From positions 62,001 through 126,000 of the forward strand of contig NZ_BMVW01000005.1 in assembly GCF_014650915.1 (NCBI RefSeq): DNA of 64,000 nt, written 5' to 3'. Position numbers and translations under genes: made by a program. The notes beneath the pieces were generated by a model, which did not search any database, had not been told where the DNA came from, and saw only the letters and a program-made list of their open reading frames with translations. The DNA comes from Streptomyces poonensis. Lineage in GTDB: Bacteria > Actinomycetota > Actinomycetes > Streptomycetales > Streptomycetaceae. Numbering within the stretch: position 1 is the stretch's first letter; the number at the start of each line of letters is the position of its first letter. Below are positions 28,249-35,912 of this stretch, one piece after another.

Positions 28249-29658
28249 ATGTTCCAGAACGCCGACGAGGCCAAGAAGTTCATCGCGGACGAGGACGTCA
28301 AGTTCATCGACGTCCGGTTCTGCGACCTGCCGGGCGTGATGCAGCACTTCACGGTGCCGGCTGCGACCTTCGACCCGGCCGAGGAGCTGGCGTTCGACGG
28401 TTCCTCCATCCGCGGCTTCCAGGCCATCCACGAGTCCGACATGGCGCTCCGCGCCGACCTCTCCACCGCGCGCGTCGACCCGTTCCGCCGCGACAAGACG
28501 GTCAACATCAACTTCTTCATCCACGACCCGATCACGGGCGAGCAGTACTCCCGTGACCCGCGCAACGTGGCGAAGAAGGCCGAGGACTACCTCGCCTCCA
28601 CCGGCATCGCCGACACCGCGTTCTTCGGCCCCGAGGCCGAGTTCTACGTCTTCGACAGCGTGCGCTTCAAGACCGCCGAGAACGAGTCGTACTACCACAT
28701 CGACTCCGAGGCGGGCGCCTGGAACACCGGCGCGCTGGAGGACAACCGCGGCTACAAGGTCCGCTACAAGGGCGGTTACTTCCCGGCCCCGCCGGTCGAC
28801 CACTTCGCCGACCTGCGCGCCGAGATGTCCCTGGAGCTGGAGCGGTCCGGTCTGCAGATCGAGCGCCAGCACCACGAGGTGGGCACCGCCGGCCAGGCCG
28901 AGATCAACTACAAGTTCAACACGCTGCTCGCCGCCGCCGACGACCTCCAGCTCTTCAAGTACATCGTGAAGAACGTCGCCTGGCGCAACGGCAAGACCGC
29001 GACCTTCATGCCGAAGCCGATCTTCGGCGACAACGGCTCGGGCATGCACGTCCACCAGTCCCTGTGGAGCAACGGCGACCCGCTGTTCTACGACGAGGCC
29101 GGTTACGCGGGCCTGTCGGACATGGCCCGCTACTACATCGGCGGCATCCTCAAGCACGCCCCGTCGCTGCTGGCCTTCACCAACCCGACGGTGAACTCCT
29201 ACCACCGCCTGGTGCCCGGCTTCGAGGCCCCGGTGAACCTGGTGTACTCGCAGCGCAACCGCTCCGCGGCCATGCGCATCCCGATCACCGGTTCCAACCC
29301 GAAGGCCAAGCGCGTGGAGTTCCGCGCGCCCGACTCCTCCGGCAACCCGTACCTCGCCTTCTCGGCCCTCCTCCTCGCCGGCCTCGACGGCATCAAGAAC
29401 AAGATCGAGCCGGCCGAGCCGATCGACAAGGACCTCTACGAGCTGGCTCCCGAGGAGCACGCGGGCGTCCCGCAGGTCCCGACCTCGCTCGGCGCCGTCC
29501 TGGACGCGCTCGAGGCCGACCACGAGTTCCTGCTCCAGGGCGACGTCTTCACGCCCGACCTGATCGAGACGTGGATCGACTACAAGCGCACCAACGAGAT
29601 CGCCCCGCTCCAGCTGCGCCCGCACCCGCACGAGTTCGAGCTCTACTTCGACGTGTGA
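28249..29658 (+). CDS. glnA: Glutamine synthetase type I
   Basis: GlnA makes glutamine from glutamate, ammonia and ATP in the cytosol as a dodecamer. The protein is 469 residues and has the GSI blocks [21 protein letters not shown] and the adenylylation site Tyr397 in [10 protein letters not shown], so it is the adenylylated GSI-beta form. AGGAGG stands close before the ATG. A GlnR box lies upstream. The last three codons and the stop are inside a 45-bp repeat that is the left end of an integrated element, so the element has restored the gene end. Confidence 0.97.
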   Translation: MFQNADEAKKFIADEDVKFIDVRFCDLPGVMQHFTVPAATFDPAEELAFDGSSIRGFQAIHESDMALRADLSTARVDPFRRDKTVNINFFIHDPITGEQYSRDPRNVAKKAEDYLASTGIADTAFFGPEAEFYVFDSVRFKTAENESYYHIDSEAGAWNTGALEDNRGYKVRYKGGYFPAPPVDHFADLRAEMSLELERSGLQIERQHHEVGTAGQAEINYKFNTLLAAADDLQLFKYIVKNVAWRNGKTATFMPKPIFGDNGSGMHVHQSLWSNGDPLFYDEAGYAGLSDMARYYIGGILKHAPSLLAFTNPTVNSYHRLVPGFEAPVNLVYSQRNRSAAMRIPITGSNPKAKRVEFRAPDSSGNPYLAFSALLLAGLDGIKNKIEPAEPIDKDLYELAPEEHAGVPQVPTSLGAVLDALEADHEFLLQGDVFTPDLIETWIDYKRTNEIAPLQLRPHPHEFELYFDV

Positions 29659-29690
29659 TATCGCCCCAGGTCGGAGCGGGTAACCGCTCC
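29646..29690 (+). repeat. attL: Left attachment site (45-bp direct repeat) in the 3' end of glnA
   Basis: Forty-five bases are repeated without a mismatch at 51014-51058. They start in the last base of the glnA Tyr codon, cover Phe-Asp-Val-stop and run into a GGAGCGG-gtaa-CCGCTCC hairpin after the gene. The tyrosine integrase gene is near this copy. The exact crossover lies somewhere within the repeat. Confidence 0.9.
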
Positions 29691-29693
29691 CCT

Positions 29694-29712
29694 GGGCCGT
29701 CTGTGGGCCGTC
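29694..29712 (+). repeat. Left copy of a 19-bp internal end repeat
   Basis: GGGCCGTCTGTGGGCCGTC is repeated exactly at 50888-50906. Both copies lie just inside the att sites, as expected for integrase or Xis arm-type binding sites. That role is inferred. Confidence 0.6.
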
Positions 29713-29754
29713 GGCCGTATCTCCCCGCTGCGGGAGGCACGGCCGGCGGCCTTT
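29706..29754 (+). terminator. Hairpin downstream of glnA, contributed by the element
   Basis: Arms 29706-29718 and 29739-29751 pair with one mismatch around a smaller hairpin, followed by TTTC. As it lies inside the element it replaces the native glnA terminator, which is now at 51082-51117. Confidence 0.6.
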
Positions 29755-29989
29755 CGCATACCCGTGTCACGGCCGCACGGCGAGCAGATGCGACGAGCAC
29801 GGGCTGCCTGCCCCCAGGGACTGTCCGATGGGTCGCTCATCGCAGCGCGTCGGGCGCTCCCTTGTACCGACTTGCGATTCCTGCGACCCGCCGGACAGTG
29901 CCCGGGAGCCAGCACGCCGCGAGATCAGCCGTTGGCCTGTTCCGCAGCGGACTTAACCTGCTGGGTCTTGTCGACCATTTCCTTCGCGG

Positions 29990-30133
29990 TCAGCGCTTCT
30001 TGGTCTTTTTGACCTGCTTGGGCGTCCACGCGCCTCGGTGGAGTTGGCATCGGGAATAGCCGATCATCGCTGGCTTCTTGCACGGCTTGCCGGACTTGGT
30101 CTGCGTCGATCCGCACTTGACTTGCTTGCCCAT
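29990..30133 (-). CDS. 47-residue HGGxW-type zinc-binding protein
   Basis: The protein starts MGKQVKCGSTQTKSGKPCKK and continues with PAMIGYSRCQLHRGAW and a Lys-rich end. The CG-x-T-x3-G-x-PC-x2-PA-x5-C-x2-H-x-G-x-W pattern is the short Cys3His motif often found in phage and element genes next to packaging or integration functions. GGGAGGACAA directly before the ATG is a very good ribosome site. It lies between the integrase gene and the left att site, outside the int-xis pair. The function is unknown. Confidence 0.72.
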   Translation of the reverse strand: MGKQVKCGSTQTKSGKPCKKPAMIGYSRCQLHRGAWTPKQVKKTKKR

Positions 30134-30370
30134 TTGTCCTCCCGCCCCGTCGGTACGCTGGGTGCATTGTCAGGAGCATGTAGGGCAGTTGGCCGCTGTC
30201 TCATTCATTTCGGCAGAATCAGGACCTTACGCGGCCGAAAACCCGCGTTGTCGTCACCCAGCAGTCCGAGCTACGGCGATGTCGGCTTGGGCCCATCTAA
30301 CGAACATGCCGTCGACCGTGCTGACCGCCTCTTCGGGAGGCACAGCCGCCGGCCGTTCGATCGGGCCCTC

Positions 30371-31645
30371 TCAGGCCGCTGCAGCTGGCGGGCTGTCGCT
30401 CCCACCCTTCCCGGCATCAGCGTCCACGCTGAAAACGGCGTCGATGGCCCTGCGCGCCCGGTCCTGGCTGTTCGGCATCAGGTGCGTGTACGTCCGTAGG
30501 GTGAAGCCCGGGTCCGAGTGCCCGAGGTATTCAGCGAGTGCTTTGATGTTCTCTCCTGCGTCCAGCAGCACCGAGGCGTAGTAGTGCCGCAGCGCGTGCA
30601 TGCCATGCTCGCGCGACTGACTGAACCGCTCCCCCTGGCTCCGCTCCGGGATGACGCCGGCGGTGACCAGAGCCGGTTTCCAGAGGTACATGTTGAAGTA
30701 GTTGCGGTTCATCGCCTTGCGCTCCCGCGAGTAGAACAACAGCGGCGCCGTGACCGGAGGGCCGTCCGGCGTCTTCCACGGCAACGTGATCTCGGTGGGC
30801 GGTCGGCGAGTGATGTGCGCGGCGAGCGCATGCGACACCACGTCGGGCAGCGGTACATCGCGGAACTTGCCGCCCTTGGGCGGAGCGAACACCATGTTCG
30901 GGCCGATCAATTTGACCTGCCTGACGACGTGCACCACTCCCCCGACGAAGTCGACTTCGTCCACGGCAAGCCCGAAAATCTCGCCTTGCCGCAGGCCGCA
31001 CCCGGCGCCGACGTCGACCATCGTCGCGTACTGCTCGGGGAGCCCGCTACGAACGGCGAACACCCGGTCACGGGTCCACGGCTTGACCTTCCGCGGATCC
31101 AGCTTGGGAGCCCTGACGGAACCCGCCCGGCAGGGATTCTTGGCGATGAGCCCGTCATCGACCGCCGCACCGAACACGGCTGAGACGTTCGCGAACACGG
31201 TCCGCTGGTATGACGCTGCCATTCCGGAGTCCTTTAGAGCCCGCGCCCAGGTACGGATATGGGTGGGCTGGAAGCCGTTCACGGGCCGGGTGCCGATGTA
31301 CGGGAAGGCGTGCAGTCGGAACCGCAGCTCCATGTTCACGATGGTGGAAGGGTCCGTGGTCTGAGAGGCCAACCACTGAGTGGCGAACTCCTTGAACGTC
31401 ACCTTGCCCGCTGACGGGTCCACGTACTGGCCACGCGTCATGTCAGCCGCGATCTGCGTCAGCCACGCCTCGGCGAGACGCTTCTGCTTGTCCGGGAAGG
31501 ACTTGCTGCGCTCGGTCCCGTCCGGCGCTACGTAGCGGGCGCGGTACCGCATGCCCGTGCCGTAGCGGTCGGTCCGTACGCGTCGAGTCTTGCCGTCGGC
31601 ACCGGCTTCCGTCTTGTACCAGCGGTCTTGGATGTGGCCTGCCAC
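30371..31645 (-). CDS. int: Tyrosine-type site-specific integrase
   Basis: The 424-residue integrase has an N-terminal arm-binding/AP2-like part, a SAM-like core-binding domain (about residues 82-165) and a catalytic domain with Arg219 (GCGLRQGE), His350 and Arg353 (MHALRH), His376 (LGHSD) and the nucleophile Tyr386 (RTYTHLM). It is thus complete. It would catalyse integration into and excision from the glnA 3' end. The GTG at 31645 lies 80 bases after xis, so xis and int are one unit transcribed toward the left end. Confidence 0.94.
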   Translation of the reverse strand: MAGHIQDRWYKTEAGADGKTRRVRTDRYGTGMRYRARYVAPDGTERSKSFPDKQKRLAEAWLTQIAADMTRGQYVDPSAGKVTFKEFATQWLASQTTDPSTIVNMELRFRLHAFPYIGTRPVNGFQPTHIRTWARALKDSGMAASYQRTVFANVSAVFGAAVDDGLIAKNPCRAGSVRAPKLDPRKVKPWTRDRVFAVRSGLPEQYATMVDVGAGCGLRQGEIFGLAVDEVDFVGGVVHVVRQVKLIGPNMVFAPPKGGKFRDVPLPDVVSHALAAHITRRPPTEITLPWKTPDGPPVTAPLLFYSRERKAMNRNYFNMYLWKPALVTAGVIPERSQGERFSQSREHGMHALRHYYASVLLDAGENIKALAEYLGHSDPGFTLRTYTHLMPNSQDRARRAIDAVFSVDADAGKGGSDSPPAAAA

Positions 31646-31725
31646 GTGGCGGCGGTCCTCTCTACAGCAAGCAGGAGGGGGAGCCGCTGTGTGCGGCTCT
31701 CCCTCCTGCTTGGGTGGTTGTTCGG

Positions 31726-31965
31726 TTAGGCGGCGTTTCGGCCGGCGGTCTTGCGTTGGGCTACGTAGGCGCGTACGTCGGCGGGGTCGTAGCGGAGGTG
31801 CTTGCCGACGCGGAAGCCGGGCGGGCCGGTGCGCTTCTTACGCCACTGGTAGACGGTCTCCTTGGGCACCTCGAACATGTCGGCGATGTCGTCGGGGGTG
31901 AGGTACCGATCGGGGAGACCGCCCCGAAGCATGGCGCGGGGGTCGGGGTCCTTCGGTTGTGCCAT
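31726..31965 (-). CDS. xis: Excisionase (MerR-like helix-turn-helix)
   Basis: 79 residues with the compact HTH used by AICE excisionases: YLTPDDIADMFEVPKETVYQWRKKRTGPPGFRVGKHLRY, split here as a DDIADMFEVPKETVYQW helix pair and a wing ending in RYDPADVRAYV. It would bend the att region to favour excision. GGAG precedes the ATG at 31965. It sits directly upstream of int in the same direction. Confidence 0.9.
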   Translation of the reverse strand: MAQPKDPDPRAMLRGGLPDRYLTPDDIADMFEVPKETVYQWRKKRTGPPGFRVGKHLRYDPADVRAYVAQRKTAGRNAA

Positions 31966-32014
31966 AGGAACTCCAGGCGAGAGGCATGGCCGCGTGTGTC
32001 CGAGGTGGGGATTT

Positions 32015-32224
32015 CTGCGTCACCGCGTCATCTGCGTCATTCGCACGTCTGACCTGCGGTGACGAGTGACGCAGAGATTCCGCGGGTGCGTCACCGGTGA
32101 CGCAGGCTCTCGTCACCGGGTGACGCAGGTGACGCGAGGTGACGCAGCCACCGCCCCTCTGCGTCACCGCTCTTTCAGCAGGCCGCAGGCCGACTACCGG
32201 CCGTGGGTGACGCAGGTGACGCAG
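32015..32224. repeat. Iteron-like array of GTGACGCAG repeats, candidate replication origin
   Basis: The nonamer GTGACGCAG, or its complement, occurs exactly eight times (starts 32015, 32066, 32097, 32120, 32139, 32159, 32207, 32216), plus near copies at 32032, 32086 and 32129. Two copies form an 18-bp perfect palindrome, TGCGTCACCGGTGACGCA, at 32087-32104. It fills most of the gap between the helicase gene and xis. Iterons of this sort bind replication proteins; control of xis is another option. Confidence 0.75.
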
Positions 32225-32336
32225 CGTCTCTTTCCTTCGGACAAAGGAGGGGGGTGTCTGTTGTGGTGCGCAGCTCAGAGCGTGAATGGGGAGCCGCTTC
32301 GCGGCGCGACCTCGCAGGGCGGCGCCGCCGCCGAAC

Positions 32337-32375
32337 AGCAAGAAGAGCACGCCTGGCCGGGGTGCTCTTCTTGCT
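32337..32375 (-). terminator. Hairpin closing the replication operon
   Basis: A perfect 14-base stem (32337-32350 with 32362-32375) lies 20 bases after the stop of the helicase-type gene. Confidence 0.75.
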
Positions 32376-32395
32376 TGTACGGGCGGTGACGCCGG

Positions 32396-33880
32396 TCAGA
32401 ACGCCGGTGCCTGCTCATGCGGGGGCGCCGGGACCGGGGGCCGGACCATTTCGATGTACCGGGCGGTCTTGGTGCGGCCCCAGTCGATGAGGACGCCCCG
32501 AGCGGCGAGGGTGGGCTGAAGGCGCTTGAGGCGGTCGGAGAGCACCTTGCCGGTGGTCGGCCAGCCTTTGGGTAGGGGGCGGCAGTCCTCGCCGCTGTAG
32601 AGGCCGGTGAGGTGGTGCAGCCACTCGGCGGACGTCATCCTCTGCTCGGTGCCCGGGTCGATGCCGGCGGCGTGCTTGAGTACGGTCTGCGCCAACAGGT
32701 CGCCCTCAATGACGTCGTCGTTGAGGTCGTCCAGGCTGGCCCGGTAGGCGGCCAGCGCTCCGAGGCCGGTGGCCGCGTCGAGCTGGGCGCACAGGTGGGC
32801 GAAGTCGGCCATGCGCAGGTCGGTGGGGATGTCCGCCTCCGCGGCCCGCACCTGGACGGTGAGGTCCAGGAGGGAGCCGAGGATGACGGGCAGGGCTTCC
32901 GCGTACTCCGCCCACAGTTCCGCCTCAGTGCGCCGGGTGCGGGGGCGTTCCAGGCGCAGCGGGAGCAGGCGTTCGGCGAGGTCGGGACGGATGACGCCGA
33001 CGTCGATGCCGGTGAGCAGCAGCGGGCGGCGGTAGCGGGCGCGGACCACGTCGCCGTCGGTGTACAGGGCGCGCTTGACGGTTTCGGCGCCGGTGACGAT
33101 GCAGCACATCGCGTCGGAGAGGTCCGGGCCGAGGTGGGAGAGGTTGTCCAGGGCGGTGACCCATCCGGCGGCCACGGCCGCGATCAGGTTTTCCTCGTCC
33201 TTCGGGGCCCGGCGCAGGTCGCCGCTCATGCCCTCGATGATCCGCACGAGCATCCGCCCGCCGGTGGACTTGCCCGCGCCCTGCGGGCCGGTGAGGAAGG
33301 GGGCGGGGACGGGCACGGACGGCCCCAGGCAGCCGATGAGCCAGGCGATGGCCAGGCACTCGGTCTCGGCGTTGGCGAAGTTGCACAGTCTCATCAGCAG
33401 GTCGATGCCCTTGCCGTCGGTGTCCTTGGCCGGCAGGGGGAGTTCCCCGGTGAGCTGGGTGCGGCGCCAGCACACCTCGCGCGGGTCGGGGATGGCGATG
33501 TCCCAGCCGGTGGGGTGGATGCGGACGGAGCGGCCGTCGTCGCGGCCCAGGTCCAGCCAGGTTGCGCCGTCGAATCCGGGGGCGACGCGGATGTGCACGG
33601 GCTGCACGTCCTGGCTCATCGCGAGTGCCTCGATCAAGTCGAGCGCCTCCTTCAGGGCAGTGCCGTTGAACACGCCCAGTCCGTCGTTGAACAGGCCGAC
33701 CATGAGTTCCTGCCGATGGCTTCCCGAGGTGCCCTGAGAGCGGATCGGACGGGCCACGGGGTGGCCGTTCCTCTGCGCGAACACGGTCCCGTCGGCGGTC
33801 CGGAAGTAGCGGAAGTGCGCTTGCGCGTAGTCGGCGATGACGTCGCGGGCGGGGGTCTTGTCGTCGTCGGACACGGTCAC
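32396..33880 (-). CDS. AICE replication ATPase (helicase/D5-like), partner of the primase-polymerase
   Basis: 494 residues with a Walker A motif GPQGAGKST near the middle, a Walker B-like LDNLSHL segment, and an arginine-finger type RRPLLLTGID, as in D5/DnaB-like or DUF3631-type ATPases. A C-terminal winged-helix-like part ends in RYIEMVRPP. It is probably the replicative helicase of the element. The GTG start overlaps the primase stop as GTGA (four bases), so the two are translationally coupled and likely form a complex. Confidence 0.85.
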   Translation of the reverse strand: MTVSDDDKTPARDVIADYAQAHFRYFRTADGTVFAQRNGHPVARPIRSQGTSGSHRQELMVGLFNDGLGVFNGTALKEALDLIEALAMSQDVQPVHIRVAPGFDGATWLDLGRDDGRSVRIHPTGWDIAIPDPREVCWRRTQLTGELPLPAKDTDGKGIDLLMRLCNFANAETECLAIAWLIGCLGPSVPVPAPFLTGPQGAGKSTGGRMLVRIIEGMSGDLRRAPKDEENLIAAVAAGWVTALDNLSHLGPDLSDAMCCIVTGAETVKRALYTDGDVVRARYRRPLLLTGIDVGVIRPDLAERLLPLRLERPRTRRTEAELWAEYAEALPVILGSLLDLTVQVRAAEADIPTDLRMADFAHLCAQLDAATGLGALAAYRASLDDLNDDVIEGDLLAQTVLKHAAGIDPGTEQRMTSAEWLHHLTGLYSGEDCRPLPKGWPTTGKVLSDRLKRLQPTLAARGVLIDWGRTKTARYIEMVRPPVPAPPHEQAPAF

Positions 33881-34725
33881 AGTCCCAGCGCGGTACGGGC
33901 GTTGGTCCACGCGTCGGTGCAGTGCCGGACGGTCTCGCCCTTGGCCTGCGCGGCGGTGAACAGTCGCGTCACGTGGGCGTCGGTGAGGCAGCCGCACCGG
34001 CCGTGTGTGGACAGCACCGCGAGGAACGTCCGGTACACGGTGGCGTGGACCGTGCTGCGGGCCTCGGTGATGCGCTGTTCGGCCATGGCGATGCCCCGGG
34101 CGAGGTAGGCGGGCGTGCGGTGCGGGCACTCCCCGGTGCTGCCCCGGGCGGGCACGGCGATGGCCTGCGGCACCGGCCGGGCCGTGGCGGGGTCTTTCAC
34201 GGCCAGCGCAAGCACGGTGTCGGGCAAGGCGGTCGTGGTGCCGGTGCCGAAACCGAGCCACCGGACGTAGGACATGGACGACTTGATGTCCACGCCGGGT
34301 CGAACCGCGTTGCGCGAGGTCATGGCGCCCCGGTAGATCCAGTGCTCACCGCGCGTCGTCGGCACGATGCGCGTAGCGGGCAGGTGTTCGCGGGCCCAGG
34401 CGATGGCGGCAGCGTTGTCGAAGTCGACCACGGTGAGCCCGGCGCCGCCGGGGTGATAGGCAACGGACACGGCTTCACGCCACGCGGGCGCCCATGCGGC
34501 GGAGGCGATGACTACCGGGTCGGTGGTGGCGGCGGCCCAACCGTGGCAGACGCCGGGGCACCGGCACGGCCCGGCGGTCTTCATGGTCGGCCGACCACCG
34601 CAGGCGTTGTCCGCGCAGGCGGGGCAGTTCCCGAACGGCAGCTTGCCTCGCCGCAGGGGCAGGACTGGCAGTCCGGCGGCGGCGAGTTGCAGCGCCACTC
34701 GCTGGATGCGGGTGGGTTGGGTCAT
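33877..34725 (-). CDS. Bifunctional DNA primase/polymerase (Prim-Pol)
   Basis: 282 residues with the archaeo-eukaryotic primase-like N-terminal domain: LAAAGLPVLPLRRGKLP at the start, a Cys/His cluster (CPACADNACGG, then CRCPGVCHGW), the VVDFDN metal motif and VPTTRGEHWIYRG. Such proteins start replication of AICEs of the primase-polymerase class. The downstream ATPase gene overlaps it. A hairpin stands just upstream, between this gene and the preceding one. Confidence 0.88.
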   Translation of the reverse strand: MTQPTRIQRVALQLAAAGLPVLPLRRGKLPFGNCPACADNACGGRPTMKTAGPCRCPGVCHGWAAATTDPVVIASAAWAPAWREAVSVAYHPGGAGLTVVDFDNAAAIAWAREHLPATRIVPTTRGEHWIYRGAMTSRNAVRPGVDIKSSMSYVRWLGFGTGTTTALPDTVLALAVKDPATARPVPQAIAVPARGSTGECPHRTPAYLARGIAMAEQRITEARSTVHATVYRTFLAVLSTHGRCGCLTDAHVTRLFTAAQAKGETVRHCTDAWTNARTALGL

Positions 34726-34763
34726 GCTGAAGGTCTCCAGTTCCTCGTAGGGGTGCTGGCGAG

Positions 34764-34806
34764 CAAGGGCGGCCCCGGGTCTTTGGCGAGATGGGGGCCG
34801 CCCTTG
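34764..34806 (-). terminator. Hairpin before the replication genes
   Basis: A perfect 13-base stem (34764-34776 with 34794-34806). It lies seven bases after the 162-residue gene and may attenuate transcription coming from the transfer operon. Confidence 0.65.
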
Positions 34807-34812
34807 GCCTTG

Positions 34813-35301
34813 CTACTGGTTCTTGGCCCAGTGGGCGTACTGCTGGCGGACGTAGCCGCGGGCGTATCCGGCGGCACTGCCGGACACGGGGTTGCCGGTC
34901 TGCGCCTGGTCCCGGTCGAGCAGATACAGCGCCGCCGCTACGGCGGCCTCGGTGGCGTCGCCGTGGTGGTCGCCAGGTTCGTCCAGCAGCGCGATGCGGT
35001 CGAGCACCGCGGCCTTGCGCAGGTAGAAGTCCCGGTCCAACTCGGTGAAGCATCCGGCGGCGGCGAGTGTGCGGGCGGTCCAGCCGATCTCACTCACGAT
35101 GCTCGGGGCGAGCGCGTATGCCTCGTCTGGGGTGGGCCACGGTGCCGGTGCGGGGCGGTGGTCAGCGGAGACGTAGAGCCGGTGCCGGTCGGCGTCCCGG
35201 GTGGGGTACTGGCGCACGGTGCCGGTGGCGAACGCGGTGCCGAGTGCGGTGGTGATGCGGTCGGCGTCGGCGGGGTCGCAGATGACTCGGATCTCGAACA
35301 C
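34813..35301 (-). CDS. AICE-associated protein of unknown function
   Basis: 162 residues beginning MFEIRVICDPADADRI. An alpha/beta N-terminal part is followed by a helical part containing YLLDRDQAQTGNPVSGSAAGYARGYV. No membrane segment. Proteins like this are regularly found between replication and transfer genes of AICEs, but the function is not known. Confidence 0.75.
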   Translation of the reverse strand: MFEIRVICDPADADRITTALGTAFATGTVRQYPTRDADRHRLYVSADHRPAPAPWPTPDEAYALAPSIVSEIGWTARTLAAAGCFTELDRDFYLRKAAVLDRIALLDEPGDHHGDATEAAVAAALYLLDRDQAQTGNPVSGSAAGYARGYVRQQYAHWAKNQ

Positions 35302-35313
35302 GCTGCTCCTTGT

Positions 35314-35502
35314 TCAGGGGGTGGGAATGGCGTGGACGACGGCGGTGGTCAGTTCGTTGATGGGCTCGGAGGCGCCGGTGGAGGCGAGGAAGAAGCCGAA
35401 CATCACGGCGGTGAACGCCGCGCCGGCGCTGAGGCTGTGGTTGCGCAGCAGGAAGAACAGGACGAGTCCGAAGAGGAAGACGAGCGAGACGGTCACGGCC
35501 AT
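35314..35502 (-). CDS. Small membrane protein (spread-type)
   Basis: 62 residues, mostly two membrane segments (VTVSLVFLFGLVLFFLL and AAFTAVMFGFFLAST). GGGAG precedes the ATG at 35502. It overlaps the end of the upstream gene by ten bases. Its position and size fit the small Spd-type proteins of Streptomyces conjugative elements, which help plasmid spread inside the mycelium; this is inferred. Confidence 0.7.
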   Translation of the reverse strand: MAVTVSLVFLFGLVLFFLLRNHSLSAGAAFTAVMFGFFLASTGASEPINELTTAVVHAIPTP

Positions 35503-35759
35503 GTGGGGAACTCCCGGTCGCGGTGGTGGGGGTGGGGTCGGGTGCCGGCGCGGTGGATGTCGCGGCCGGTGTTGAGCAGGCGGCGGCCGGTGCGCAGCCG
35601 GTAGCGGTGTCCGTGGCAGCGGCGGCACAGCTTGACCGTGCGGCGGGCGGGCCGGACACCGGTGCCGGAGCACTTGCGGCACCGGGCGAACGGCTGCACG
35701 GCACACAACACTGCGTAACCAGCGGAGATCAGGAAGATGGCGAGGCTAGCGAGAGCCAC
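35493..35759 (-). CDS. Small membrane-anchored zinc-ribbon protein
   Basis: 88 residues. One N-terminal membrane segment (SLAIFLISAGYAVLCAV) is followed by a Cys4 ribbon (CRKCSGTG then CRRCHGHR) similar to DnaJ-type CxxCxGxG motifs, and a His/Arg-rich tail. The GTG start at 35759 has only a weak ribosome site. It overlaps the next small membrane protein, so the two are coupled. Confidence 0.65.
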   Translation of the reverse strand: MALASLAIFLISAGYAVLCAVQPFARCRKCSGTGVRPARRTVKLCRRCHGHRYRLRTGRRLLNTGRDIHRAGTRPHPHHRDREFPTWP

Positions 35760-35812
35760 CAGGGCTCACATCCCTTCGCAGGGCGGTTTCAGGGTGTTTC
35801 CGCAGGCAGGCC

Positions 35813-35912
35813 GCTAGACGCTAGTTGCCTGATCAACGGCCATGCGGGGCGCTAGTGGAGGTGCTAGACCTAGCGGTGGCGGCTGCTAGGTCTAGCAGTG
35901 CTGCTGGGCTAG
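35813..35912. promoter_or_regulatory. CTAG-rich palindromic cluster at the 3' end of tra, candidate clt transfer site
   Basis: Eight CTAG words occur in 100 bases. Two of them sit in each arm of a perfect 13-base inverted repeat (TGCTAGACCTAGC at 35862-35874, complement at 35885-35897, ten-base loop). The last CTAG contains the tra stop codon. CTAG is very rare in Streptomyces DNA. Streptomyces Tra proteins recognise short repeats at a clt locus close to tra, and this is the best candidate in the element. Confidence 0.6.

Noticed and set aside
29646..29760. A tRNA gene as the usual AICE target
   Set aside because: No cloverleaf, T-loop GTTCGAATC-like block or CCA-end pattern is present. The stem after glnA is a terminator-like hairpin.
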